Below are positions 21,445-31,519 of a stretch of DNA of 64,000 bases, piece after piece. The stretch spans positions 3,782,001 through 3,846,000 of the forward strand of contig OZ231127.1 in assembly GCA_965153355.1 (NCBI GenBank), read 5' to 3'. The stretch is from Flaccisagitta enflata. Taxonomy: Eukaryota; Chaetognatha; Sagittoidea; Aphragmophora. Positions within the stretch are counted from its first letter, which is position 1. Every line of letters begins with the position of its first letter. The notes beneath the pieces were generated by a model, which ran no database searches, was not told the DNA's origin, and saw only the letters and a list, made by a program, of their open reading frames with translations. The translations under genes and the position numbers were made by a program.

Positions 21445-21976
21445 CCTCGAGGCCCAAATCCTAGTCTCGAGGCCCAAATCCTACTCTCGAGGCCCAAATT
21501 CTAGCCTTGAGGCTCAAATCCCAGCCTTGAAGCTCAAATCCCAGCCTGCAGGCTCAAATCCCAGCCTCAAAGCTCAAATCCCAGCCTGCAGGCTCAAATT
21601 CCAGCCTGAAATCTCAAATCTCAGCCTGGAGGCTCAAAACCCAGCCTCAAGGCTCAAATCTCAGCCTCAAGGCTCAAATCCTAGAATTGAGGCTCAAACG
21701 CCAGCCTCAAAGCTCAAATCCCAGCCTTGAGGCTCAAATCCCAGCCTTGAGGCCCAATTCCTGGTCTTGAAGCCCAAATCCTGGTCTCAAAGCCCAAATT
21801 CTGGTCTCGAGGCCCAAATCCCAGCCTCCAGGCCCTAATTCCAGCCTTGAAGCTCAAATAAAAACAGCATAGGTCATCGGCCCCTTCGGGGCCGCTGCCC
21901 CTCTAACCACCACCCACCCACATACACTCACATAGGGGCAACGGGTACCGCTGACCATCTGACGCTTTTGCGACTA
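21445..21976 (+). mobile_element. Right-module unit 2 (tandem copy)
   Basis: The same order as unit 1: ~19-bp CTCAAATCCCAGCCTGCAGG units (21445-21860), AAACAGCATAGGTCATCGGC, CCCTTCGGGGCCGCTGCCCC and GGGGCAACGGGTACCGCTGA, ending GCTTTTGCGACTATTC. Tandem to unit 1 and immediately before duplication copy 2. Confidence 0.7.
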
Positions 21977-22189
21977 TTCAAAGTTTATTCATGCTTTGAT
22001 TTTGTGTTTGTAGTATTCATTCTAAAGATAGAGTTGGAGCCTCAACGCAGGGCTCTACGTTAGCCTTGCGTCTCCAACGTAGAGAATCTACTCCATGGCG
22101 ATGCGAGAACCCGACGGAAAAAAAAGGAGGAATCTGAAAAAGCTCCAGTCGAAGTTTTGAGTTAATACATATAATTTGGATGCGAGGCC
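21977..22189. repeat. 212-bp direct duplication, copy 2
   Basis: Counterpart of 20516-20727. The two copies flank right-module unit 1 and unit 2, resembling the product of an unequal exchange. Confidence 0.85.
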
Positions 22190-22560
22190 CCAGACGATCG
22201 GCCTATCGTAGGGGGGGGGGCCCTACCTATCGCAGGGGGGCATACATAAAGGAAAATTTCTTTCTGCTGACTCAATTTTTTTCTCTTGGTCGAAAAAAAA
22301 AGAAGAAGAAATCTAAACTAAGGTCACAGTCTAAAGATTTGCTGTCTTAGTCAATCTGTCAAATATTCCAAGACAGAAACACACACACAATCTCTCTCTC
22401 TCTCTCTCTCTCTGTCTCGCACCCGCACCACACTGACAAACAATGCGTATTTCAGCTCCCCTCGTGGATTCAACAATCCAGCTCAGCACACTGAACTCTC
22501 TCTCTCTCTCTTTGAAGTTGGGGTCCGAGACACAGAAAAGAAGAGAGGAAAGAGAAACAG
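22190..22560. other. Spacer with poly-G run and short (CT)n
   Basis: A G-rich GATCGGCCTATCGTAGGGGG block at 22197-22240 and short (CT)n runs at ~22391 and ~22497. No gene is recognised. Confidence 0.4.
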
Positions 22561-23045
22561 GTCGCCCAAGGGCAATATGTGGTCAGCGACACCCGTTGCC
22601 CTGCTTTGCATGATTGTTAATTGGAGTAAGGGGAAGCATGGTAGCGGCTTCGAAGGAAACGAAGTCCTGAAAAACACAGGGGGACTTTTGCTCGTCCAAC
22701 TGTCCATCCATCCATCTCCCACAGGCTCCCTCAGGCCTGAAATTGGCTCTCTCAGGCTTGAAATCTACCCTCTAAAGCCTGATATATGCCCTCCCAAGCC
22801 TTGAATATGCCTGCGAGGGCAAATTCAAGGTCTGAAAGGGCAGATTCAAGGTTTGAGAGGGCAGACTTCAGGCCTGAGAGGGTAGATTTCAGGTCTGATA
22901 GGGCAGATATCAGGCCTGACAAGGCAGATTTCAGGCCTGAGGTAGACGGACAAACAAATGGATGGACATACAGACAAACAAAAGTCCCCCTGTGTTCTAC
23001 AGGACTTCGTCCCCCCCCCCTTTGGGGCCGCTGCCCAAGAAGCAA
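22561..23045 (-). mobile_element. Inverted AGTCGC right-module composite with CAGGCCTGA minisatellite
   Basis: On the minus strand the tail CAACGGGTGTCGCTGACCAC and the left arm are at the low-coordinate side (GGTAGCGGCTTCGAAGGAAA, GAAGTCCTGAAAAACACAGG at 22651-22683). The matching arm CCCCTGTGTTCTACAGGACT, TTTGGGGCCGCTGCCCAAGA is at 22987-23041. Between them are ~20-bp units with CAGGCCTGA in both orientations, including a switch of strand near 22800. Confidence 0.65.
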
Positions 23046-23099
23046 CACACACACAGAAGTTATTGGTCGGAACCCTTTATAGGGTAACAGACTAACAGC

Positions 23100-23146
23100 T
23101 CTCTCTTTCTCTCTCTCTCTTTCTAGCCATCGACATTCATCGTCGT

Positions 23147-23225
<79 letters not shown>

Positions 23226-23350
23226 TTCGGAAATTGCTCTCTCTCCCTCCCAAAACCGTCTTCTTCTCTCTCTTTCTGTGTTCCTTCAATCTTGTTCGAG
23301 ATCTCTCTCTCTCTCTCTCTCTCCACGATTTCCCTCCAACTTCTGAAGCA
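23100..23350. repeat. (CT)n/(GA)n microsatellites
   Basis: (CT)n at about 23100-23124, a perfect (GA)n run at about 23150-23221, and (CT)n at about 23300-23322. The opposing arrays could form a long hairpin. Confidence 0.85.
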
Positions 23351-23639
23351 GACGAGAGAGAGCTAAGGCGGACTCATTTCGTGTTACGATAAACCTGAAA
23401 AAAAAAGAAGGGAAAACGAAAAAAAAGAAAGGACTAGTAAAGCAGAAAGAATAAGCTCAAAAGCATTACATTTTTACCAATGAAAATCGTTGAACTTTGT
23501 ATAAAATACTTTACTAAGGATTTTCATATAAAAAAAAAAAAAGAATAAATAAATATAAATAAATAAAAAACGGGAAACAAACTCATTTTCTTGTTTTTGT
23601 GTTATCTGGTATTTTTCTGCTGCTGTTACTCTCTCGTTA

Positions 23640-23641
23640 AT

Positions 23642-23688
<47 letters not shown>

Positions 23689-23738
23689 TCTCTTTCTCTT
23701 TCTCTCTCTCCTTCTCTTTCTCTCTCTCCTTCCTTCCT
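23640..23738. repeat. (CT)n polypyrimidine tract
   Basis: Perfect (CT)n at about 23646-23681, then CTTT/CTCC variants, running directly into the AG at 23739-23740. Confidence 0.85.
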
Positions 23739-23740
23739 AG

Positions 23741-23804
23741 CTTTGTATGTATTCAACAACCTGAGCATCATGTCAGCCAAAGAGAAGGCGATCTTAGAGA
23801 GATA
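23741..23804 (+). other. Possible short terminal exon
   Basis: A very long pyrimidine tract ending CTTCCTTCCTAG is followed by an open stretch reading LYVFNNLSIMSAKEKAILER and then TAA. This looks like a real acceptor and C-terminal peptide, but it is only ~20 codons. No upstream partner exon or polyA signal can be tied to it, and the tract is itself an SSR. Confidence 0.2.
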
Positions 23805-25059
23805 ATGCACCGAAATCTACAAAGCAGTCAGAGGGCATTGTGATATCAGGTTTCATCTACGAGAACTGTGATAAAAATTGTATGAGGAAATCTTTATTTG
23901 TTAGAGAATTACTTGCCAACATGCGTATGCACAACTTTAAAACTTGCCGTGACGGTTGATTGGTTTGTCCATCCGTCCGTCCATTGGTCTGTTTCTCTGT
24001 CTGAACTGTAACAAAATGTGAGCTTTTTCTCGCAGCTGTGCTCCTGTGAGTGGGGGTGGAGTGTGGGAAGGGCAGGGGCAGTAACATGGGTAGACCATGG
24101 CAGTATATGAGTGGGCTAGGCTATATTGGATGAAAAGATGGATGCGCACACCTCAGCAAGCATCTTAAAACCCTCAATTTTGCAGTTGTGGATGTGTGTA
24201 CTTGGAGGGAGGTTTCTGACAATAACCTCGCCATAACTATTACCATTAAAGTTCTGCCATTGTGTAATCATCTGTCTCTATTAAACTGTAAATCAAATCT
24301 TAGTGATTGCTATGATGCAACTCTTTACATAAACTGTTATAAGGTTTGTTTATATTTGTCAACTAAACAGCCACCGATTCATACAAGTAAGCATCAATCA
24401 TACAATAGGTACTATCATCTTCAGATATTGATTTCAAGGGGGCAAAAATAGATTAGATTACAACGAAAAAATCAATAAGAGAAAAAAAAATTAGAGAATT
24501 AGATACATTGAGCAGTAACGGTTGCATTATTGAGCAGTAACGGTTGCGTTGCATTGCATTGTTATACATACAGAGGGTGTGTGGGAATTGGAAAGGTAAC
24601 ATGAATTTTTGGATGACAAAAAAATGGGTCAAAAAAATGATTTCTGATCATAATTGCACTAATTCACCGGTATTACTGCCCCTACCCATTTGCTCAAGTG
24701 GCCCTGCCTTTGCCTACTTCAGGTCACTACATATTGATTGCCTGTGTATTTAGCTCTACATACTTGGCTAGTGTGTTTTTTTCATCTTTTAAATTTCAGT
24801 TTACGTTTTTGATGCATGTTATCAGTCGCTGATTTTTGACGAATTTTTTTCATGAATGAATGAAGAAAAATAAAAACAAAATAAGGTCTTATAAATTTTT
24901 TTTAAATATTAAGCATTGAAAAGATATCGGTAAATGATACTGACATCAATTTGTCAACTGACTGCTTTGTGTTGACATTCAACATCATCACTCCATTATT
25001 TCGCGCCTCGTGTCGATATGATAACTCGTTAATTGGATGTACTTGTAGGTTATTGTTTA
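23805..25059. other. Mostly unique region with one decayed repeat
   Basis: A degenerate AGTCGC-core tract (ACTTGCCGTGACGGTTGATT, GTCCATCCGTCCGTCCATTG) is at 23942-24000. The rest, including an 88-codon frame at 24188-24451, is AT-rich with no recognisable product or element. Confidence 0.35.
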
Positions 25060-25519
25060 TTTTTAGTCGCTCGCTAAGCGACTATACAAAAGGCTGTGTC
25101 CGTCGGTAGAAAGCAAGGAGCTAGGTCCGATCCGTCGAACGATAAGGCGAAATTTTGATTAACGCGAGAACGGCACACTTACTTTGTTTAATTGTAAATC
25201 GCGAAGTAGTTTTTCTTTTTGATGAAAATCCTTTAGTAGAAAGCTATCGATTTTAACTTTTAAGTTGCTTGTTGCTATGACTAATTCTTTTATGTAAGCT
25301 CTAAATCAAGGGATATCCATTTAAGGATGGATTTAAGCCCAGGATTTCACTTCGCGAATCAGTCGAGTGTGACGGCCGAAGTAGTGATATCTGAGTAACG
25401 CAATCCCTGCCCTCACAATACGTCCCCTACTCAATCTAGTTACTGCCCCTACCCACTTGTATGACTGCCCCCTGCCCATCCGCAAGCGATCACTTACTGG
25501 ACGTGTATCCAACCTTGTT
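25060..25519 (+). mobile_element. AGTCGC-family copy with long diverged interior
   Basis: TTTTTAGTCGCTCGCTAAGC, GACTATACAAAAGGC and GTCCGTCGG at the left. CCCCTGCCCATCCGCAAGCG, ATCACTTACTGGACGTGTAT and CCAACCTTGTT at the right. The 460-bp interior is unlike other copies; it may contain an insertion. Confidence 0.6.
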
Positions 25520-25639
25520 CTAATTTCTCAACAACCTGGAGCTGGAGAAGTGGGGGGTTATTTACGTGAGCAGAAGCTGGGATGAATGAAGGCTTAGAGG
25601 TTATAGCAGAATTTTCCTCTGTGCAGCGTCAGGAATTAG

Positions 25640-25657
25640 GATTCAACAACACTCACA

Positions 25658-25736
<79 letters not shown>
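25640..25736. repeat. (CA)n microsatellite
   Basis: Perfect (AC)n from about 25659 to 25735 after ACACTCACACTC. Confidence 0.92.
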
Positions 25737-25737
<1 letters not shown>

Positions 25738-25833
25738 ATTATCAATTTCTCATGCAGCCAAAACGCATTCATGGACTAACGGTCGATATCAGAAAATTAT
25801 CATCGCCACAACAACTGAGTGGGAAGGGGGGTC

Positions 25834-26001
25834 TTTTTATATGCGTCATCGCATCTCTATAAGAGGATCTGTCCGTCCGTCCGTGTGTCTGTCTGTCCGT
25901 CCGTCAGTCCGTCGGTCCGTCCGTGCGGCGGTCTGTTACGCGATTACGCTTCTTCTGATATCACGCCGATGACGCATCGAGTTGCCCGCCTGGGCTTGTT
26001 T
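25834..26001 (+). mobile_element. AGTCGC-family copy, subfamily B start
   Basis: TTTTTATATGCGTCATCGCA, TCTCTATAAGAGGATCTGTC, (CGTC)n and GTTACGCGATTACGC, ending near GGGCTTGTTT. The TGCGTCATCGCATCTCTATA start parallels 41821 and 52552. Confidence 0.6.
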
Positions 26002-26145
26002 TCTGCCCATGTGTCATTATCAAAGTTACACGTGTAACTGATATGATATCAAGATCTTTGATCATGATCTCATCTTTTTATGCTTTTCCTTCGACCTTCA
26101 TCGGCGTAAACAACGGGGGGGGACCGAAAAAGGGATTAGATAGAG

Positions 26146-26410
26146 TTTTTAGTTGTGGACACGCAACTCTACAATAGGCCTTGTCCGTCCTTTAGTCCAT
26201 CCGTCTTTCCGTTCGTCCATCTGTGAGTGCGAATCAACGGACGGACAACTTTTTGATTCGTGGTCACAGATGGACGGACGTTGGTCGGTCGGTTTTGGCC
26301 TCACTGACCCTGCCCTCAAGTAAGGCCCCCTGCCCTCCCGAGCCTTGGTCGGTCGGTTTTGGCCTCACTGTCCCTGCCCTCAAGTAAGGCCCCCTGCCCA
26401 CCCGAGCCTT
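26146..26410 (+). mobile_element. AGTCGC-family copy with internal 65-bp duplication
   Basis: TTTTTAGTTGTGGACACGCA, ACTCTACAATAGGC and GTCCGTCC. An inverted pair around 26226-26276 (GTGAGTGCGAATCAACGGAC). Then two tandem copies of TTGGTCGGTCGGTTTTGGCC ... CCCTGCCC (26281-26345, 26346-26410). The typical 3' end is missing. Confidence 0.6.
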
Positions 26411-26690
26411 TGTGTTTAAAGTCTATTTGGCTATCTAGTTTCTCCCTCAGAACTTAGTCCGTTTTGAGTGAATGTCAAGATCGAGTGAATGCCAGTCAAG
26501 CCACGTGCTAACGAAATGTACATTTTGATTGCCCGATGTTCTATTGCGATCCTATGTTTTAATGTTATGAACTTTTGAAATGTTTAGTCGTTTAGACGTT
26601 AGATTTTTTTAATGTTACGAAATTATATGTTTAGATATTAGAGAGATGTTAGAGATATTTCATCTAGATGCTCCGTTAATGAAATTTTAA
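26411..26690. other. Unique spacer
   Basis: AT-rich with a TTTAGACGTTAGATTTTTTT/TTAGATATTAGAGAGATGTT local repetition. Nothing recognised. Confidence 0.35.
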
Positions 26691-26694
26691 CCTA

Positions 26695-26850
26695 CAGTTG
26701 ATCCCTGCGTTAACGAATGTCTAGGAACTGATAAACTGTTTGTGCTTCATGCGGATTTCTATTATTGCCAATACGATAAAAAGAAATAGCGCAAAGGGTC
26801 CAGTATATCATATCCATTCTACTCTTGGGTCCGTTGAAGCGGGGTGAAAC
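26695..26850 (+). mobile_element. Diverged pogo/Tigger-like MITE
   Basis: TA, then CAGTTGATCCCTGCGTTAAC at the left, and GGGTCCGTTGAAGCGGGGTG AAAC then TA at the right. The internal ATTATTGCCAATACGATAAA also matches 56876-57035. An older copy of that family. Confidence 0.6.
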
Positions 26851-27261
26851 TACACTCTAACTTCATTTAGGCAGTTTTCACAGAATTGATAGTTTGTTCG
26901 ATTTATGCAGTACACTGTAGATGTCGTCTAGACTCGGAAATACGAAGAAACTTATATCAGTGATGTTTACATTTTGAAATTCAGATAATCATCGACGTAA
27001 TGTATGAACATGTATCAAGGAACTTTTACCTTCAACTTCCTACAACTTCAGCTTAAAAAAGTTATCAACGGTTAGAATTGATTGTATTTTCGTCCTCAAC
27101 CGAGCTTCAACTTTCATATAAACAAGGTCCTTACTAAAACAAGGGAGTATTTTTTTAAAGTGGGGCTTTTTTCCATTGATTCGTTTAGTAGCCTTGACAT
27201 GCAAGTTTTTTTTTCTTCTGTGTACTACTTTTGAACAGTCGATGTCTGCCTGAATGAAAAA
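26851..27261. other. Unique AT-rich spacer
   Basis: No gene, RNA or element end recognised. Confidence 0.35.
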
Positions 27262-27429
27262 AACAAGGCCGGATACACGGCCAATACCAGTCGCGGACGG
27301 GTGGGCAGGGGCGGAAATGCGTGTTTTCGCACTTTCCAACTCGATCACCACGGACCGACCAACCGACCAACCAACCGACGGACGGACGGACAAAGCCTCT
27401 TATAGAGTCGCTAGTCCGCGACTTAAAAA
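27262..27429 (-). mobile_element. AGTCGC-family left module, minus strand
   Basis: Reads on the minus strand from TTTTTAAGTCGCGGACTAGC, GACTCTATAAGAGGC and (TCCG/TTGG)n to CCGCCCCTGCCCACCCGTCC, GCGACTGGTATTGGCCGTGT and ATCCGGCCTTGTT. Complete, and close to the 7602 copy. Confidence 0.78.
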
Positions 27430-28640
27430 CGTGTTGAGCACTGACAACGAGACAGAGATAGAAACAGAGACACACGATAGGAGACAGAGACAGAGACACG
27501 CGATAGGAGACAGAGACAGAGACACACGATAGGAGACAGAGACACACGATAGGAGACAGAGTCAAAGACACATGATAAGAGCTGGTGAAAGAGACATGTT
27601 AGGAGATAGACAGAGACAGAGACACACGATAGGAGATAGAAACAGAGACACACGATAGGAGATAGAAACAGAGACACACGATAGGAGATAGAAACAGAGA
27701 CACACGATAGGAGATAGAAACAGAGACACACGATAAGAACTGGTGATAGAGACACGTTAGGAGATAGACAGAGACAGAGATACATGATAGGAGACAGAGA
27801 CAGAGACACACGATAGGAGATTGAGAAAGACACGATAGGAGACAGAGACAGAGACACACAATAAGAACTGGTGATAGAGACACGTTAGGAGATAGACAGA
27901 GACAGAGACACACGATAGGAGACAGAGCACACGATAGGAGACACAGTCAGAGACACATGATTAGAACTGGTGAAAGAGACATGTTAGGAGATAGACAGAG
28001 ACAGAGACACACAATAGGAGACAGAGACAGAGACATGTTAGGAGACAGAGACAGAGACACGATAGGACACAGAGACAGACACACGGTAGGAACCGGTGGT
28101 AGAGACATGTTAGGAGATAGACAGAGACAGAAACACATGTTAGAAGACAGACGGAGAGACAGGATAAGAACCGGCAAGAGACATGTCAGGAGACAGAGAC
28201 ACGAAAAGTGACAGAGAAAGAGACACCTGATAAGAGACACTGAGTCACAAAAGGAGGCAGATATAGATACATGTTAGATGGCAGGCAAAGAAACAATAGG
28301 AGACAGAGACAGAGACATAAAAGGTGATGGAGACAGTAACACAGGAGACACGATGAAAGACACGATAAGAGACACCTGATAAGAGACAGTGAGTCACTAA
28401 AAGAGGCAGAAATAGAGACATGTTACAAGGCAGGCAAAGAAACAATAGGAGACAGAGACAGAGACATAAAAGGTGATGGAGACAGTAACACAGGAGAGAA
28501 AACAGATACGACAGAAGACAGAAACACGATGAAAGACAAGATAAGAGACACGATAAAAGACACACGATAGGAGACAGAGACAGCAACAGATAGCAGAAAT
28601 GGCATAAGAGATTGAGACTGATGCACGATCAGACAGTATT
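27430..28640. repeat. ~1.2 kb minisatellite (GAGACAGAGACACACGATAG)
   Basis: Over 40 irregular units of 22-28 bp, ACACGATAGGAGACAGAGAC with AGATAGAAACA and AACTGGTGATAGAGACATGT variants. Longer blocks (~130 bp) repeat, for example AACTGGTGAWAGAGACATGT TAGGAGATAGACAGAGACAG near 27570, 27727, 27867 and 27965. Frames reading VSLSLSPIVCLC are artefacts. Confidence 0.9.
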
Positions 28641-28654
28641 GACAATGTCGTCAC

Positions 28655-28760
28655 ACTCCAGGGGTGGGGCAGGGGCGGAAATTCGCGCTCCGGGGGTGGG
28701 ACAGGAGCGGAAATTCGCGCTATAGACGGACCAACGGACACCGGAAGTGCCACTAAAAGA
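28655..28760 (-). mobile_element. AGTCGC-family fragment, minus strand
   Basis: Two copies of a TGGGGCAGGGGCGGAAATTC GCGCT motif, then AGACGGACCAACGGAC. This is the middle of the left module without ends. Confidence 0.5.
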
Positions 28761-28894
28761 TACAACTGACTGATGTCCGGAGGCGAGGAGACAGAGACAG
28801 ACATATGGACAGTTAGATAGACAGCTCGATAGACTTATAGACAGCTAAATAGACAGCGGAGGGGGGAGCCTCAAAGATAGTCACAAAAGTTGAC

Positions 28895-28897
<3 letters not shown>

Positions 28898-28972
<75 letters not shown>
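28898..28972. repeat. (GA)n microsatellite
   Basis: Perfect (GA)n of about 72 bp. Confidence 0.93.
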
Positions 28973-29277
28973 TTTAGTCACGAACCTCCCGGAAAAAAAA
29001 ATAGCAAAACTCGATTTTCTTCTTAATTTTTGTTCTATGTTTATCTTTATTCTTTTTCTATTGATAATTTCTACTCATCTTTTAGTACATATTGTTTCAT
29101 GCGAAGTTTTCAGCAAATCAGAGAAAACAAATAAACCAACAAAACTACAGAAATAAAAAAAGAAAGTCTGGAGGGAAGGATGGGGAGGGGAAAGGGGAAG
29201 GGGGGGATGCGGGAATTATTTCTACAATGTCAGGCGTCATTATTCCAAACTTGTCATGATATGTTGTTCTGTATATT

Positions 29278-29301
29278 TGTCTGTCTGTCTATCTCTGTCT
29301 C

Positions 29302-29378
<77 letters not shown>
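29278..29378. repeat. (TC)n microsatellite
   Basis: CTGTCTGTCTATCTCTGTCT leads into perfect (TC)n at about 29307-29375. Confidence 0.93.
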
Positions 29379-29379
<1 letters not shown>

Positions 29380-29459
29380 CTACGCATACAATCAAAAACG
29401 CGTGTCATTTTGCTTATAATTTATATTTTATAGTTTTGTAGATGTAATAGATAAACAAG

Positions 29460-29890
29460 GAAGGAATTCAATTCTTCTCTCGTCTCTCTCTCTCTCTGTC
29501 TCTCTCTCGTCCTTCCATCGGCTTTCTCGGTCGTGCTGCGCGCGCTCCATCGCACTCTCTTTCTCACTCTTTCTCTCTCTCTCTCTCTCTATCTCGCTCT
29601 CGTACGTTTCCGTATCTCGCTTTCTCTCATAAGTCTCTCTGTCTCTATCTCCTCTCTCGTCCTCTTCGGTTTCACGACTACTAAACCCGGGGCGTGTAGT
29701 ATAGACATTGACCGCGCGCGCGCAGAAGAGGGCCAAACCCACAAATATGGACTCTCGGCTCGTCTCTATCGTCTCTCGTCTTTCGTCTTTCGTCTTTTTC
29801 GTCTCTCGTCTTTCGTCTTTCGTCTCTTTCCTCTTTGTTCGTCGTCTCGCGAACGCGCAATTGACCAATTCCGGTTTCTGTCTCCTTCTT
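29460..29890 (+). promoter_or_regulatory. CpG-rich pyrimidine tract, possible promoter/5' leader
   Basis: CTCT-rich DNA with unusual CpG density for this window (GTGCTGCGCGCGCTCCATCG near 29535; GACCGCGCGCGCGCAGAAGA near 29710) and direct repeats of GTCTCTCGTCTTTCGTCTTT at 29760-29830. It lies 0.7-1.1 kb upstream of exon C and may be a promoter or 5' UTR. Confidence 0.25.
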
Positions 29891-29899
29891 TCTTCGCCG

Positions 29900-29925
29900 T
29901 AACAACAACAACAAATATAACAATT

Positions 29926-30013
<88 letters not shown>

Positions 30014-30054
30014 ATGCAACAACATCAGTAACAACGTTAGTAACAACAACAACG

Positions 30055-30142
<88 letters not shown>

Positions 30143-30145
30143 CGT
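29900..30145. repeat. (CAA)n twin microsatellites
   Basis: (ACA)n at about 29901-30013 and 30049-30143, separated by ATGCAACAACATCAGTAACA. On + it could encode polyT/polyN/polyQ, but adjacent sequence does not support an exon. Confidence 0.9.
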
Positions 30146-30379
30146 CAACAACGGGTCTACTCTGTTTATCAATTCGAGAAGCAGCGACGACGACAATTTT
30201 TAAAAAAAAAAGGGATGTCAGTTTAACGTCACTCTGAAATACACGATGGACGTCATTCGATATTCAGTATTTCCATCTCCTCTCTCGGCCACGCACACTT
30301 ACAAAGCGAAAATTCTCTTTTGTCTTTGTCGATGATGATGATCCAACTCTAGCTCATTAGATTATAAATTGATATCTTG

Positions 30380-30410
30380 ATACAAAGAACCGGATATAAA
30401 AAAAAAACGA
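30380..30410 (+). promoter_or_regulatory. Possible TATA-like element upstream of exon C
   Basis: CCGGATATAAAAAAAAAACG at about 30390-30410 lies ~190 nt before the ATG at 30593, and TTGACGTCAT (CRE-like) overlaps that ATG. Suggestive position only; such AT runs are common here. Confidence 0.2.
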
Positions 30411-30592
30411 AAGGCGCAGAATTCACGCCGACGATTTTACTACAATATCGTTTGCTCCTGAAGTGGGTTACTTTCTCTTATTCTTTCACTAAAAACTGCG
30501 CGTCATCCTCTTACTTCTCCGCTTCTTCCTCCTCGTCCTCATACTCCTCCTTCCTTTCTCCTTTTCCTCCTCTTCCTCCTCCCATTGACGTC

Positions 30593-31106
30593 ATGTTGGG
30601 ATTGGCGCCCATCGTCGGCGCCAATGTTTCGATCTCCTGCGGCGGCGCCGGCGGAAGTGGCGGCGTTGTTAATGGTAGCGGCAACAGTAACAGCGGCGTC
30701 GGCGTCGGCGTCGGCGCCGTCAGTGACATATCCGGTGGCGGTGGATCCGTTATCGGCGGCGGTGGCGTTGTTTCCGGAAACGGGTTGACGTTTTTAAGCG
30801 GCGTTTCCTTAGATGGAATTCCGACGGCTTCTTTGGTCTCGACGACCGGCGGCACTTATTTGACGCTCGATTCTCCCTCCTCCTCCTCGTCCTCCTTTGG
30901 AGGAGAACTGCAGCAACAACAACAACAACAACAACAGCAACAATTGCGGCATCAACAACAGCAACAACAGTTGTTAACGTTCGCCGTAAACAGCCAGACT
31001 CCGCCCCATCATCACGTCGCCTCGCATTGTGACGTCTTGACTACATCCTCATCCTCATCCTCCTCATCCTCACATCACAGACAACCTCCTCCACAGCAAC
31101 TGCAGC

Positions 31107-31140
<34 letters not shown>

Positions 31141-31519
31141 GCAACAGCATCCGCGGGTAAAAATCGAAGTGGCATCGCCGTCGTCGTCGTCGAATCAAGG
31201 ATGCATTCTGACATCGACATCGTCGATATCATCGTCTTCGTCGTCGTCGTCGTTGTTATCATCCGGCGTCAAAGTGAAACTGGAGCCGGTTGTCATGACT
31301 CCCGGAAGTGGTTCGAAACTTAACGCCTCCTCCTCCTCCTTCTCCACGAGGTCAACGTCAACGTCTTCTAAAATCGGCGTCATTAGCGGCGGAGTCGGCG
31401 GCGTTGGAAGCGGCGCTGTTGCTGCGTCATCTCCGCGTGTTTTCTACAATCAAACTCGAGAAGGTCAACAAGTAACGTTGCCGGAAAAACTCAGGCAATT
31501 AGCCGCTACCACGCAACAA
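30593..31519 (+). CDS. Exon C: Gly/Gln/Ser-rich exon of a putative transcriptional regulator
   Basis: Open frame of 309 codons from ATG 30593 to a phase-0 donor (ACGCAACAA|GTGAGT) at 31520. Order of segments: MLGLAPIVGANVSISC; a Gly/Ala/Ser/Val-rich region to residue ~70; a hydrophobic-polar stretch (LTFLSGVSLDGIPTASLVST); polyQ blocks near residues 104-125 and 165-185; SUMO-consensus VKIE after them; a Ser run; a second SUMO site VKLEPV; another Ser/Thr-rich linker; a Gly/Val block; and RVFYNQTREGQQVTLPEKLR QLAATTQQ. High GC and CpG content and consistent codon use distinguish it from its surroundings. The frame is open ~72 codons upstream, so the start could be earlier; the stretch before the ATG has no AG acceptor behind its pyrimidines. 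It may belong to the same gene as exons A-B or to another. Family not recognised. Confidence 0.65.

Noticed and set aside
20711-21730. Frames reading LKSQPQSSNP-type repeats resembling a structural protein
   Set aside because: Direct translation of the 19-bp CTCAAATCCCAGCCTCAAAG minisatellite. 19 is not a multiple of three, and the same DNA occurs in non-coding composites.
27430-28640. CRISPR-like array impression from regularly spaced GAGACAGAGACACACG units
   Set aside because: Units are contiguous without unique spacers, repeats are degenerate, and the context is eukaryotic.
29533-30237. 234-codon frame upstream of exon C as coding sequence
   Set aside because: Composed of (TC)n and (CAA)n translations with no splice or start context; treated as possible leader or promoter instead.
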